DNA of 64,000 nt from Odobenus rosmarus divergens (Eukaryota; Chordata; Mammalia; Carnivora; Odobenidae): contig NW_004451504.1 of assembly GCF_000321225.1 (NCBI RefSeq), positions 1 through 64,000 on the forward strand, read 5' to 3'. The position numbers and the translations under genes are program-made. Within the stretch, counting starts at the first letter, position 1; each line of letters begins with the position of its first letter. Positions 12,745-23,970 of the stretch are shown piece by piece. The notes under the pieces are model-generated. The model did no database searches. It was not told the DNA's origin and was given only the letters and a program-made list of their open reading frames with translations.

Positions 12745-13005
12745 AAGGAAGGAAGTAGTTGGAGTATAAATTGGTACAACAGGAAGGAAGGAAGGAAGGA
12801 AGGAAGGAAGCCATCAAAGCTGAAGATACATACACAGGAAGGAAGGAAGGAAGGAAGGAAGGAAGCCAACCAAAATGAATATATACGTGAAGGAAGGAAG
12901 GAAGGAAGGAAGGAAGGAAGCAGCATTATTCATAACTGCTCCAAAAGGAAGGAAGGAAGGAAGGAAGGAAGGAAGAGTGGATAAATTGTGGTATATAATT
13001 AGGAA
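12745..13005 (+). mobile_element. L1 3'-end remnant, overwritten by the comb
   Basis: Surviving 25-mers such as GGAGTATAAATTGGTACAAC, CAGCATTATTCATAACTGC and GGATAAATTGTGGTATAT occur in the order seen at the end of mammalian L1 ORF2. The intervening text is comb. The element is identified by motif order only. Confidence 0.6.
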
Positions 13006-15670
13006 GGAAGGAAGGAAGGAAGGAAGGAAGATTCTGACACCTCTCTCAGAAAGACAGGAAGGAAGGAAGGAAGGAAGGAAGGAAGAGGCAGGCCTGTATC
13101 TATTTCAACCAGGAAGGAAGGAAGGAAGGAAGGAAGGAAGTCAAGAATAAGTCACTCTCAGGAAGAGGAAGGAAGGAAGGAAGGAAGGAAGGAAGGAAAA
13201 CCCAAGGCCTAGTGGAGAATAGGAAGGAAGGAAGGAAGGAAGGAAGGAAGCAGATGATCCTCATCTTTGAGACATAGGAAGGAAGGAAGGAAGGAAGGAA
13301 GGAAGGGAACCTCTAAATGATTCTAGACCAAGGAAGGAAGGAAGGAAGGAAGGAAGGAAGGCCCACCAAATCCCTGACCCACAGAAGGAAGGAAGGAAGG
13401 AAGGAAGGAAGGAAGCCCCCACTAAGTTTGGAGTGGTGCAAGGAAGGAAGGAAGGAAGGAAGGAAGGAAGAGCTGCCAAAAAACAACAAACTACAAGGAA
13501 GGAAGGAAGGAAGGAAGGAAGGAAGGCATAACGGAAGCTTGGTAAGAAGGATTAGATATGGTAAAATTCCACTTAGTGGGCAAAACTAAGCTATAATAAT
13601 ATAAGAGGAAGGAAGGAAGGAAGGAAGGAAGGAAGATTACTGGAAAGAGGCACAGTAAGGAGGAAGGAAGGAAGGAAGGAAGGAAGGAAGTGCTCTGGGT
13701 TGTGGTGATTTCAGTAGGAAGGAAGGAAGGAAGGAAGGAAGGAAGAGCTAGATCCTAAATATTCGTGCTCAGGAAGGAAGGAAGGAAGGAAGGAAGGAAG
13801 AAAAATTTTTTTTGAATCAGTAGAACTTGGTAATTCAAATAGATGCAAGAGTGTGAAGAAGAACTGAGGATGACTAATTTAGGAAGGAAGGAAGGAAGGA
13901 AGGAAGGAAGAACTGAACAGTTAAACGATAGGGCAAGGAAGGAAGGAAGGAAGGAAGGAAGGAAGTCCTATTCATTTTGTATTCAAGTATAGGAAGGAAG
14001 GAAGGAAGGAAGGAAGGAAGCCTCCAAGACACTCCTCTCATTTTCAGGAAGGAAGGAAGGAAGGAAGGAAGGAAGATCTTTTCTTCCTTCCTTTCTCGTA
14101 AGGAAGGAAGGAAGGAAGGAAGGAAGGAAGTTCCATCTTAATCCCCTTTGCAATCAGGAAGGAAGGAAGGAAGGAAGGAAGGAAGCACCGCCCTCGCTCC
14201 TGTATTTTCAAGGAAGGAAGGAAGGAAGGAAGGAAGGAAGTTTTAAAAGAAACTTCCAAGTCAACAGGAAGGAAGGAAGGAAGGAAGGAAGGAAGAATAA
14301 AAAAAAAATTTAACAGGATAAGGAAGGAAGGAAGGAAGGAAGGAAGGAAGTAATGCCTGAGAACAGGATGAAGAAAGGAAGGAAGGAAGGAAGGAAGGAA
14401 GGAAGACCCAAGTTTGATGTATGATGTGGTAGGAAGGAAGGAAGGAAGGAAGGAAGGAAGAACAAAGTATGTAGAAGAAAGGTATAGGAAGGAAGGAAGG
14501 AAGGAAGGAAGGAAGGCTAAACAAGAGATGCGACTCTATTAGGAAGGAAGGAAGGAAGGAAGGAAGGAAGGCATTCAATTCTAAGCACTACAGTTTAAAA
14601 ATGGAATTAAATCAAAAGAAAGCCATCAATGTGGTGAAATGACATGAAATAGGAAGGAAGGAAGGAAGGAAGGAAGGAAGGAGATGTCTCAAGAAGACTG
14701 AGAAAACTTGATGACCATCTTCAGGTATTTGAAAAAACATTATACAGAACAGAGACACCACTTGTTCTAAGTGTCTCCAAAAGAAAGAATTGGGTAGGAG
14801 AAACAATAAAGAAGAAGGAAGGAAGGAAGGAAGGAAGGAAGGAAGACTTGATTAAAAACAGGATCAGCTGAGGAAGGAAGGAAGGAAGGAAGGAAGGAAG
14901 GATTTTGTCCCCATGGCCAGGGATGAGGAAGGAAGGAAGGAAGGAAGGAAGGAAGCCTGCCCCAACTAAGAATGACCCATAGGAAGGAAGGAAGGAAGGA
15001 AGGAAGGAAGTGATGTAATGTATGGTGGTTAACAAAGGAAGGAAGGAAGGAAGGAAGGAAGGAAGTGCAAGTATGAACTCATGGTTTTCAAGGAAGGAAG
15101 GAAGGAAGGAAGGAAGGAAGTAAATATAATTGTGAAAAAAAAAAAAGGAAGGAAGGAAGGAAGGAAGGAAGGAAGGGTGAAAAACCTGCTCTAGAGGTAG
15201 AGGAAGGAAGGAAGGAAGGAAGGAAGGAAGATAGACCAGACAATGTGCTAATATTCAGTACATGACTTTTAAAAAATGGTGGGGGATGAGCTGAAAGAAG
15301 ATTTCCTGTTAGGAAGGAAGGAAGGAAGGAAGGAAGGAAGAGGTATGTTAAAGCAACGATGATGGAGGAAGGAAGGAAGGAAGGAAGGAAGGAAGACATT
15401 ATACCAAGTAATTCAGACACAAATTTCACAGTTAATTCTCACAGCCACCCTGAGATAGGTATTATTTTACTTTGAAGGAAGGAAGGAAGGAAGGAAGGAA
15501 GGAAGCATACAGGGGTTAACATTTGAACCCAGGAAGGAAGGAAGGAAGGAAGGAAGGAAGCTGTCCAAAGCACAAACATTAAATGAGGAAGGAAGGAAGG
15601 AAGGAAGGAAGGAAGAATGAAGCAGCACATATTCTAGCAGAGGAAGGAAGGAAGGAAGGAAGGAAGGAAG

Positions 15671-15860
15671 TCACTGCAAACCTAGCTGGCTAGAAGAAAG
15701 AGGAAAGGATTATTTGAAGTAGTCCTATGATGAAGGAGAGAACAATTATCCTGATTGTCCCCAATTGCCTACTTCTGTAAGAGCCAAGAAGCTCTTATAT
15801 CCACGGAATCTCAGTCAGAAGATGAAATTAATGATGACATCCCTTTATCCATAGGCGTGA
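15671..15860. other. Untouched block inside the comb
   Basis: Three skipped grid positions (15,696-15,806) leave 190 bases of original sequence. A short open frame runs from 15,755 into the next comb block but has no recognisable protein similarity and is not called. Confidence 0.45.
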
Positions 15861-16025
15861 AGGAAGGAAGGAAGGAAGGAAGGAAGGAAGCCCGACTGGG
15901 AATCCTGCCCTTAACAGGAAGGAAGGAAGGAAGGAAGGAAGGAAGTGGCTGCCTATACTCCCGCCCATCTGTCAGGATGGCAGTGTGCCTGCTCACATGT
16001 TGGTCAAACTGTCACTAGGGCATAG

Positions 16026-17155
16026 AGGAAGGAAGGAAGGAAGGAAGGAAGGAAGGCTTGCATAGCAGTGTAAGAGCTTGAGGAAGGAAGGAAGGAAGGA
16101 AGGAAGGAAGATAATACTGAAGAGTTGCAATCACAAGGAAGGAAGGAAGGAAGGAAGGAAGGAAGTCAGTGGGAAAAACATCTAGACTGGAGGAAGGAAG
16201 GAAGGAAGGAAGGAAGGAAGTTATATCAAACAGGAAAGGTACTTTAGGAAGGAAGGAAGGAAGGAAGGAAGGAAGCACTGCCAATCTTTCATTAACACAC
16301 AGGAAGGAAGGAAGGAAGGAAGGAAGGAAGTGCTCAAGAAGTCATCATTGTTTTAAGGAAGGAAGGAAGGAAGGAAGGAAGGAAGCTAAGTAAAAAAGCA
16401 GAAATGCGTTAGGAAGGAAGGAAGGAAGGAAGGAAGGAAGCTATTTGTTGGGTGATTATTTTTTAAGGAAGGAAGGAAGGAAGGAAGGAAGGAAGAATCT
16501 TTTAAATGCAAGAAAGGAGAAGGAAGGAAGGAAGGAAGGAAGGAAGGAAGGAAAAAAGTATAATTTGTTCAGAGAAGGAAGGAAGGAAGGAAGGAAGGAA
16601 GGAAGAAACAAAAACTGAGTAATTTGGGTCAGGAAGGAAGGAAGGAAGGAAGGAAGGAAGGTCCCTGTCACATCCCCCTGACTAAAGGAAGGAAGGAAGG
16701 AAGGAAGGAAGGAAGCCTATTCTGGCCTTAAAGATCTTTTAGGAAGGAAGGAAGGAAGGAAGGAAGGAAGTATTGTCTGGAAATTCTTCCAGAGTAGGAA
16801 GGAAGGAAGGAAGGAAGGAAGGAAGTTTGGAACATGTGTCCTTGTTTAGCAGGAAGGAAGGAAGGAAGGAAGGAAGGAAGCACTCTCTGTAGAGTTCTTC
16901 ATACAAGGAAGGAAGGAAGGAAGGAAGGAAGGAAGCGAGACTCTTCTCTGCCGTGATTAAAGGAAGGAAGGAAGGAAGGAAGGAAGGAAGAGACCAATTT
17001 ATTAACTCTTTATGCAGGAAGGAAGGAAGGAAGGAAGGAAGGAAGCCTTCAGGCTTGATAAGAAATGTCAAGGAAGGAAGGAAGGAAGGAAGGAAGGAAG
17101 CTCTCCTTCCCACATGTAAAATGTAAGGAAGGAAGGAAGGAAGGAAGGAAGGAAG
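16026..17155 (+). repeat. Longest uninterrupted run of the comb
   Basis: Grid positions 16,026 to 17,126 are all filled, 21 in a row, so only 25-base islands of original sequence remain. Nothing longer can be identified beneath. Confidence 0.85.
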
Positions 17156-17485
17156 AAGTGCAGCAGAGTTCTCTTTGCCAAAGACAGTGGCAAAAGTCTG
17201 AAATCTACCATGATTCTCCTAGAAAATACTAGGGAAGGAAGGAAGGAAGGAAGGAAGGAAGGAAGCTTTCCAGTAGACATCCTGACACAAAGCGCTAAGT
17301 CAAGGGCTATGGTTATACCCTGTTCTTCCTTGTGAACCTGTTATCGCCACATAGGGCCTACAACAACCTCTATGAATGCCCATTTCTACTGGATCATTTT
17401 CCTGCTCAAGAACCGCAGGAGCAAATGAAACCAATTACAGACTCTATAATCTAGCAGGAAGGAAGGAAGGAAGGAAGGAAGGAAG

Positions 17486-18555
17486 TTCATCTTCCTTCTC
17501 CCCTTCACTTACCTGCTCCCTAAAACAGCCAGTTCTTATTTTTTCTAGGACTTGTCTTTGCTCATGCTATTCTCTAAAATGTTTTCCCACTCCTCTCAAA
17601 TCTGTACATACTTATTTAAGACTCAAGCCATGTCATACTTTCATAAATCTGTATTAATTTTCATACTTCATTGCACACTCACTTCCTGTCTTCATTTTGG
17701 TATGAAGTTTACCATGTATGGCCAATTGATTTTTTTTTTAATAAAGGTAAAATATGATTCAATGAAGCAAGGGCAGTTTTTTCAACTAATGGTTTTGGAA
17801 CAGTTGGACATCCAAAGGCAAAAGGAAAAGAAAAACAAAGACCGAAGACCTAAACCTCATATCCTGTGCAAAAATTAACCCAAAATGGATCATAGATCTA
17901 AATGTAAGGCATCAAATTATAAGTATCTTTCTGACCTAGGATTAGATAAAAGAGTTCTGACACATGCATGATGCCAAAAACAACCCACATATCAGTAAGC
18001 TGGACTTCATCAATTAAAATCTTTTGGACTACAAAAGACAGTATAACAGACGAAAAGACAATCCACAGACTGAGAGAATATATTTACAAATCACTTATCT
18101 GGCAAAGCACTTGTATTCAGGATATACAAAGGACACTCTAAAATCAACAGTAAGAAAACAAACAATCCAATCACAAAATGGGCAAAAGATATACGAACAG
18201 ACGAGTCACAAAAAAGATAGACATACCAAAAAAGATAGATGTTCAACAACATTAGCCATTAGGGAAATGCAAATTAAAGCCATGAGGAGATACTACTGCA
18301 CACCTATTATCATGGCTAACATAAAAAATACTGCCAACCCCAAATGCTGGTGAGAATGTGATGAAGCTTCATCTCTCATAGAGTGATGATAGGACTGTAA
18401 AATGGTACAGCTACAGTGGAGACGTTTGGCAGTTTCTTAAGTTAAACATTCACTTACCCCACAACCCAACATTCGCACTCCTAGGCATTTATCCTATAAG
18501 AATAAAAACATATTCACACTAAAACCTGTACATGGACACAGGCTTCTGGTTATGG
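17486..18555 (+). mobile_element. Untouched 1.07-kb block with old L1 ORF2/3' fragment
   Basis: Nineteen consecutive grid positions (17,511-18,501) are unfilled, the largest window of original DNA in the comb. From about 17,740 it follows the end of L1 ORF2. Recognisable blocks include ATGGATCATAGATCTAAATG, TCATCAATTAAAATC, GGGAAATGCAAATTAAAGCC and GGCATTTATCCTATAAG. Stop codons and frameshifts break the frame, so it is a dead fossil. The L1 appears to continue under the comb to about 18,940: CTTCAGTGGGTTAATGG at 18,812 sits where a 30-base replacement predicts. The first 250 bases are of unclear origin. Confidence 0.75.
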
Positions 18556-19190
18556 AGGAAGGAAGGAAGGAAGGAAGGAAGGAAGAAGGAATATAGTTAG
18601 TAATGTAACAAGGAAGGAAGGAAGGAAGGAAGGAAGGAAGTTGCGCAGGTAGCAGAATGCATACAAGGAAGGAAGGAAGGAAGGAAGGAAGGAAGTAATG
18701 TAACATTGTGTCAACTATATAGGAAGGAAGGAAGGAAGGAAGGAAGGAAGGAACGTGAATGTTCATAGCAGTTTTAGGAAGGAAGGAAGGAAGGAAGGAA
18801 GGAAGCACAGCTCCTTCAGTGGGTTAATGGTTAAATAAAATGTGGGTGAGCCATACACTGGACAAGCACAGTACTACTGGCAAAACCAGGAAATTGTCAT
18901 TGATACAGTATTAGTAATTAAACTACTTATTCGAATTTCAAGGAAGGAAGGAAGGAAGGAAGGAAGGAAGATAGTCCTAGGACAGTTCATCATGTAGGAA
19001 GGAAGGAAGGAAGGAAGGAAGGAAGGATACAGAACTGTTACTACACAGAAAGGAAGGAAGGAAGGAAGGAAGGAAGGAAGCCACCACCACTCCCAGCCCC
19101 AACCCAGGAAGGAAGGAAGGAAGGAAGGAAGGAAGAATTTTATCACTTCAAGAATACTATAGGAAGGAAGGAAGGAAGGAAGGAAGGAAG

Positions 19191-19570
19191 TGAGATTAGC
19201 TTTTTTCACTCAGTACGATGCCCGTTAAGCTCCACCCAAACTGTCGCACGTCGACAATATTGTTCCTTTTTATTATAAATGGGTGTTCCATTATATGGCT
19301 AGACCACATTTTATTTAACCATTTAAGGAAGGAAGGAAGGAAGGAAGGAAGGAAGGGTTTTGGCTATTATAAAAAAACCTAGGAAGGAAGGAAGGAAGGA
19401 AGGAAGGAAGTGAATAAGTTTTCATTTCTCTAGGAAGGAAGGAAGGAAGGAAGGAAGGAAGGAAGATGTTTAGCTTCTTAAGAAACTGCCAGGAAGGAAG
19501 GAAGGAAGGAAGGAAGGAAGTTTACATTCCTACCAGCAGCATGAGAGGAAGGAAGGAAGGAAGGAAGGAA
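19191..19570 (-). mobile_element. L1 fragment on the minus strand, partly overwritten
   Basis: The stretch from about 19,200 (TTTTTTCACTCAGTACGATG, then a GTTCCATTATATGGC block) and later 25-mers (GGTTTTGGCTATTATAA, AAGTTTTCATTTCTCT, TTAAGAAACTGCC, TTTACATTCCTACCAGCA) follow the reverse complement of the L1 ORF2 end in order. The spacing fits replacement to within one or two bases at the slots I could judge from memory. Confidence 0.65.
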
Positions 19571-21665
19571 GGAAGTAAAATATTTTCTAAAGGCCTAAAA
19601 AGGAAGGAAGGAAGGAAGGAAGGAAGGAAGTAACCTGACTTAGCTTGCTAAAAAAAGGAAGGAAGGAAGGAAGGAAGGAAGGAAGCCTCTAACAAAAAAT
19701 GTATACTTAGATATAACCCCTTTGTTGCTAGCTCTGTTACCATATTATACAGTAAACTGCAATAAAGGAAGGAAGGAAGGAAGGAAGGAAGGAAGAAACA
19801 GTACAAGTTTGTTTCTATGTAGGAAGGAAGGAAGGAAGGAAGGAAGGAAGTTTAACAGCACTTTCCAACTCCTAGAGGAAGGAAGGAAGGAAGGAAGGAA
19901 GGAAGACATGGTATCATCAAACAATGGCACAGGAAGGAAGGAAGGAAGGAAGGAAGGAAGGAGAAAAGCAATTAATCTGAAATAAAGGAAGGAAGGAAGG
20001 AAGGAAGGAAGGAAGCATGATTTTTTTTAATTTTAAATATAGGAAGGAAGGAAGGAAGGAAGGAAGGAAGTTGGGTTCTTAAAACAAGGAGCTAGCTGTG
20101 GAGCAGACATCCACGTGCAAACAGCAGTAAGACAGCCAGTCTACAAAGAGAGGAAGGAAGGAAGGAAGGAAGGAAGGAAGTTCCCCCAAAAGAGTGGGAG
20201 GCAGGAGGAAGGAAGGAAGGAAGGAAGGAAGGAAGCAGTTCTTAGGTCCCTTGTGGGACCAGGAAGGAAGGAAGGAAGGAAGGAAGGAAGTTCTTTCCAA
20301 TAAAATATGCTATTTAGGAAGGAAGGAAGGAAGGAAGGAAGGAAGAATCTCCCAACTAATAACCTTGCAAAGGAAGGAAGGAAGGAAGGAAGGAAGGAAG
20401 TCCCACTTAAGGTATATGGCTTTATAGGAAGGAAGGAAGGAAGGAAGGAAGGAAGAATATTCCCCCTAAATATTAGCCAGTGTTAACAGTGTCTATCTTA
20501 ATTTTCAAATCCTAGAGTACTGGTTCCCATCCAATAGGAAGGAAGGAAGGAAGGAAGGAAGGAAGACTACAAAGAATCATCAAAGTCCATGTATCCACAT
20601 AAAGACTAAAGAAACAATATAATTCACACTGTGTTTTTCCAAGTTAGGAAGGAAGGAAGGAAGGAAGGAAGGAAGAATAAATTTACTGGAGAATGCTACT
20701 AGGAAGGAAGGAAGGAAGGAAGGAAGGAAGTGATGAATAGTAAAAATCTAACTCTTACTGGGAGGGAAGGGCACACCTCATCCCTCTCTAGGCTCTCTAG
20801 AGATTGTTCCAGGAAGGAAGGAAGGAAGGAAGGAAGGAAGAGAGTAGTAGACTGTGCTTGGTTTCAGGAAGGAAGGAAGGAAGGAAGGAAGGAAGGCTGG
20901 GGCAGGAGGAATTGGGAAAGAGGAAGGAAGGAAGGAAGGAAGGAAGGAAGAATGCTAGGTAAACAGCATTCAGGAAGGAAGGAAGGAAGGAAGGAAGGAA
21001 GGAAGCCCTCTTCTCATATTTACAATGCCAAGGAAGGAAGGAAGGAAGGAAGGAAGGAAGAAGGGGCCAAATGTATTCTAGAATAAGGAAGGAAGGAAGG
21101 AAGGAAGGAAGGAAGGTTCTGTCACCTTTCTAAACTAATAAGGAAGGAAGGAAGGAAGGAAGGAAGGAAGAAATTTATCAATAACAGTGTAGTTTAGGAA
21201 GGAAGGAAGGAAGGAAGGAAGGAAGGTTGTGCGCTGGATGCTAGACAACGAGGAAGGAAGGAAGGAAGGAAGGAAGGAAGAAACAAAGAAAACGTGTTTA
21301 AACACAACACTCCAATGGCAAGAAGAGACTATATCCAGCTAGCCCAGTTCCTGACATACAAGGAAGGAAGGAAGGAAGGAAGGAAGGAAGATGAGTCTAT
21401 TTCTGCTCACTCTGAAGGAAGGAAGGAAGGAAGGAAGGAAGGAAGCTACCAGTCCAAAAAATACTCTCCAAGGAAGGAAGGAAGGAAGGAAGGAAGGAAG
21501 ACCCACCAAAACCAATTTGCATGAAAGGAAGGAAGGAAGGAAGGAAGGAAGGAAGTAATTCCCTTTAGGTTCACTGCCTGAGGAAGGAAGGAAGGAAGGA
21601 AGGAAGGAAGGCATAAATTTAGGACTCATCCTTCAAGGAAGGAAGGAAGGAAGGAAGGAAGGAAG

Positions 21666-22075
21666 GTAAGTTTTATTTTTCATATCAAAAATCCTTTCAA
21701 AATTTTATTTTTCAATTCAAAATTCTATTCATGGTACACTGTATCTTATTAGGGATGACTTTAAGGCAAAAATATACAGTTATCAAAATAAACTCTTATT
21801 TTTTCTTTTCTAGACATCTAAGACATTCACTTACATATTTATTATTTCACATTAGTTCTCAAATACAAAAAAAAAAGTGGCCTATTTAAGAAATTTTAGG
21901 GTCTGTCAACATTTGGAATGTACTGCTGGTTTTAAATATACACTTGCATCCTGGAATAAAACTTAGCCTAAGCTTTCCACAGAACCATTTCCTGGGCACT
22001 TAGTAACTTATTCTATGCCAGGTTCTATGCTTGACACATTACTCCATTATCCCATTTGTTTAACAAATAACCTCT
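21666..22075. other. Second-largest untouched block inside the comb
   Basis: Seven grid positions (21,691-22,021) are skipped, leaving 410 bases of AT-rich original DNA. It contains a near-duplicate pair AAAATTTTATTTTTCAATTC / AAAATTCTATTC around 21,700. No gene or confidently named repeat was recognised. Confidence 0.5.
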
Positions 22076-22570
22076 AGGAAGGAAGGAAGGAAGGAAGGAA
22101 GGAAGACTACACTATAAACCTGATATCTGTAGGAAGGAAGGAAGGAAGGAAGGAAGGAAGACTTCACACAAGTTTTTTGTTATTAAGGAAGGAAGGAAGG
22201 AAGGAAGGAAGGAAGAATCGGATCAGCAATGTTGAGATGCAGGAAGGAAGGAAGGAAGGAAGGAAGGAAGCAGAGAAAGCTATTATTAGGTGACTAGGAA
22301 GGAAGGAAGGAAGGAAGGAAGGAAGGAACATAACCTTATCTATCCAGAAATTTAATTCCAATTACTACATGCCATTTTGAACAGCATAATCTAAATAAAA
22401 TGATTATATAAAGAACCCTAGCTTCCCTCTGAAATTGCTTTAAAACTGTAGATTAAATTCAGGAAGGAAGGAAGGAAGGAAGGAAGGAAGAAGGTGTTTT
22501 GATTCTGAACTCTGAAGGAAGGAAGGAAGGAAGGAAGGAAGGAAGTTCAGGCTCAAAAGATAGGCAATTT

Positions 22571-22712
22571 AGGAAGGAAGGAAGGAAGGAAGGAAGGAAG
22601 GAAGGAAGGAAGGAAGGAAGGAAGGAAAGAAGGAAGGAAGGAAGGAAGGAAAGAAGGAAGGAAGGAAAGAAGGGTGGAAGGGTGGGTGGGTGGGGGGAGG
22701 GAGGGAGGATGG
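22571..22712 (+). repeat. Genuine interrupted GGAA microsatellite
   Basis: GGAA units run from 22,571 to about 22,672 with natural interruptions (GAAAGAAGG near 22,626, 22,650 and 22,668), then decay into GGGTGGAAGGGTGGGTGG and GGGAGGGAGG to 22,708. Unlike the comb blocks it is imperfect, so it looks native. Its phase equals that of the comb, and the last comb slot (22,571) merges with its start. It is the right-hand limit of the comb. Confidence 0.85.
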
Positions 22713-23389
22713 ATTAATGAGGCTCTTCAACAGCTCCCTAAAACCGCCACCCCAACAGCAAAACTGGTATTTCCAAGTTGTTCCAAGAAAAAAAGATGGA
22801 GGAGGAGAGGGAAGAGACGATACAAAGAAAAACAAAAATGAGTGACTTGACAAAAAAGTTAGAAAAATGGATGGTCTCAACAGGAACCTAGTGTCTGCCT
22901 CTCTCTGCCTCTCCGCCCAACGCTTCTGGTGCTGTCCGTCGATTTTAACTACATCACCTAAGAGTTTTGAGACCAGAACCAAAAACTACTTCGGCGGTAG
23001 GAAAAACTATGTGTTGCCCTCAGATACAACTGCATCAGTAAAGGGTGCCACCGTGTCAGCCAGGGAGAGAGAAGGCATACCAAATCCCTTAGAATATGAA
23101 GGACTCACGGAGCTCTACCGCCTTGCACCATGCCCTCCAGGGCAAGCTCTTACCTGGCGTTACGCGGACAGACAGGTTGGTAAGGGGACAGTCCCCCACC
23201 CTAAGGTTCCCGGGCCCGGAACGCTATCCTCAGGGGGGCAGGCTCCCTCTCCCCTCTCAGTTCTCAAGTCAAACGTCACCTCTTCTGGGATGCCCTTCCT
23301 CACCCCCATCACTCTGGCCTACAATCGCCTGTCCTGGTTTCAAGGGAGCTTTTCAGGGTCTGCAAACTGTAGCATTTGCTTCTATTCGG
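22713..23389. other. Unique sequence flanking the CpG island
   Basis: This is normal, repeat-free, moderately CpG-containing sequence between the microsatellite and the GC-rich core. A long open frame covers 22,867-23,469 on the + strand, but its composition is that expected of open GC-rich DNA and no protein is recognised. It could include a 5' exon of a leftward transcript (see the donor at 23,153). Confidence 0.5.
23143..23157 (-). promoter_or_regulatory. Strong splice-donor match on the minus strand
   Basis: On the minus strand the sequence reads CCAG then GTAAGAGC, matching the vertebrate 5' splice-site consensus CAG|GTAAGAG throughout. The exon would end at 23,154 and the intron begin at 23,153. 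It lies a few hundred bases left of the GC-rich core, the usual place for the end of a first exon. A weaker plus-strand candidate (TTGGTAAGG) is at 23,177-23,185. Transcription is not demonstrated. Confidence 0.35.
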
Positions 23390-23858
23390 TGTTTCCCCTC
23401 CCGAATGTGAACGTCATGATGCCAGAGGGACCTCGTCGGTCCTTGCTGGTACCCGGCCCCCGGCCCTGAGACCGGGCCCCGAGTGCCCAGGACGCGAAGC
23501 AGGTCTGAGCGCGCGAGAACGAGCAACTAACCCGGGGTGGGGCGGGGGAGGGCCGGCCTGGCAGGTGCAGGAAGCCGGGGCCGCTACTGGGCCTGAAGGG
23601 AACCGGCAGGAAGGGACGCTCGCGCGGCGCCGCCCGAGGTCACGGCCGCCCGGACGCCCGGCGCCGGCCCAGCCCCCGGCCACCCTTCCGCGGTCCCCGC
23701 TCGGCGCCCGCGCTCTCGGACCGCGGCGTCCGCGGCCTCCCTACCCGGAGCCGGAGACGTGTCGCCTTCCGCACTGTACGAACTTCCCGCCGCTTTCGCC
23801 GACTTGCAACTCCACGGCGGCGCCGGCCCCGTCACACACTGCAGTATAGAGCCTTCCC

Positions 23859-23865
23859 ATTGGCT
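23859..23865 (-). promoter_or_regulatory. Inverted CCAAT box
   Basis: ATTGGCT, which reads AGCCAAT on the minus strand, matches the NF-Y CCAAT consensus. It lies about 75 bases left of the first ZNF143-type motif and close to GC boxes, a common promoter arrangement. Confidence 0.55.
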
Positions 23866-23937
23866 GAGGGCGAGCGGGAGAGGCGGGGCAGCAGAGGAGC
23901 GGGGCGGAGCCCGCGCCAGCCCGCGCCGCCTCCCCAC

Positions 23938-23956
23938 GCATGCCGGGAGTTGTGGG
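23938..23956 (-). promoter_or_regulatory. ZNF143/THAP11-type motif, copy 1
   Basis: On the minus strand this reads CCCACAACTCCCGGCATGC, close to the known ACTACA-TCCCAGCATGC binding motif shared by ZNF143 and THAP11. There is one mismatch in the CCCAG part (CCCGG). Confidence 0.55.
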
Positions 23957-23970
23957 CCGGCGCTGCCGCT

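Larger units (their letters stand above)
76..22600 (+). repeat. 55-bp comb of identical 30-bp GGAA blocks (probable artefact)
   Basis: An identical 30-base block, seven and a half GGAA units beginning AGGAAGG and ending GGAAG, starts at coordinates equal to 21 modulo 55 from 76 to 22,571. About 300 of roughly 410 grid positions are filled. Filled neighbours are separated by exactly 25 bases, and skipped positions leave 80, 135 or more bases. All copies have the same strand and phase, with no substitution I could find. The 25-base intervals are unrelated to each other and read as ordinary carnivoran DNA with SINE and L1 pieces. Comparison with intact SINEs in the window shows the blocks overwrite 30 bases and are not inserted. 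The zero divergence and absolute grid argue for a data artefact or edit. A natural satellite or CRISPR array is unlikely. Confidence 0.97.

Noticed and set aside
76..22600. CRISPR array (30-base repeat, 25-base unique spacers)
   Set aside because: The geometry fits superficially, but the spacers are pieces of collinear mammalian DNA including SINEs and L1. The repeat is a simple tetranucleotide with no palindrome, there are no cas genes, and the host is a vertebrate. The blocks also replace host sequence.
50..22717. Dozens of open frames coding Lys-Glu-Gly-Arg or Ser-Phe-Leu-Pro repeats
   Set aside because: The GGAA block has no stop codon in any of the six frames, and 55 is 1 modulo 3, so successive blocks keep frames open artificially. 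No start context, domain or consistent frame supports proteins.
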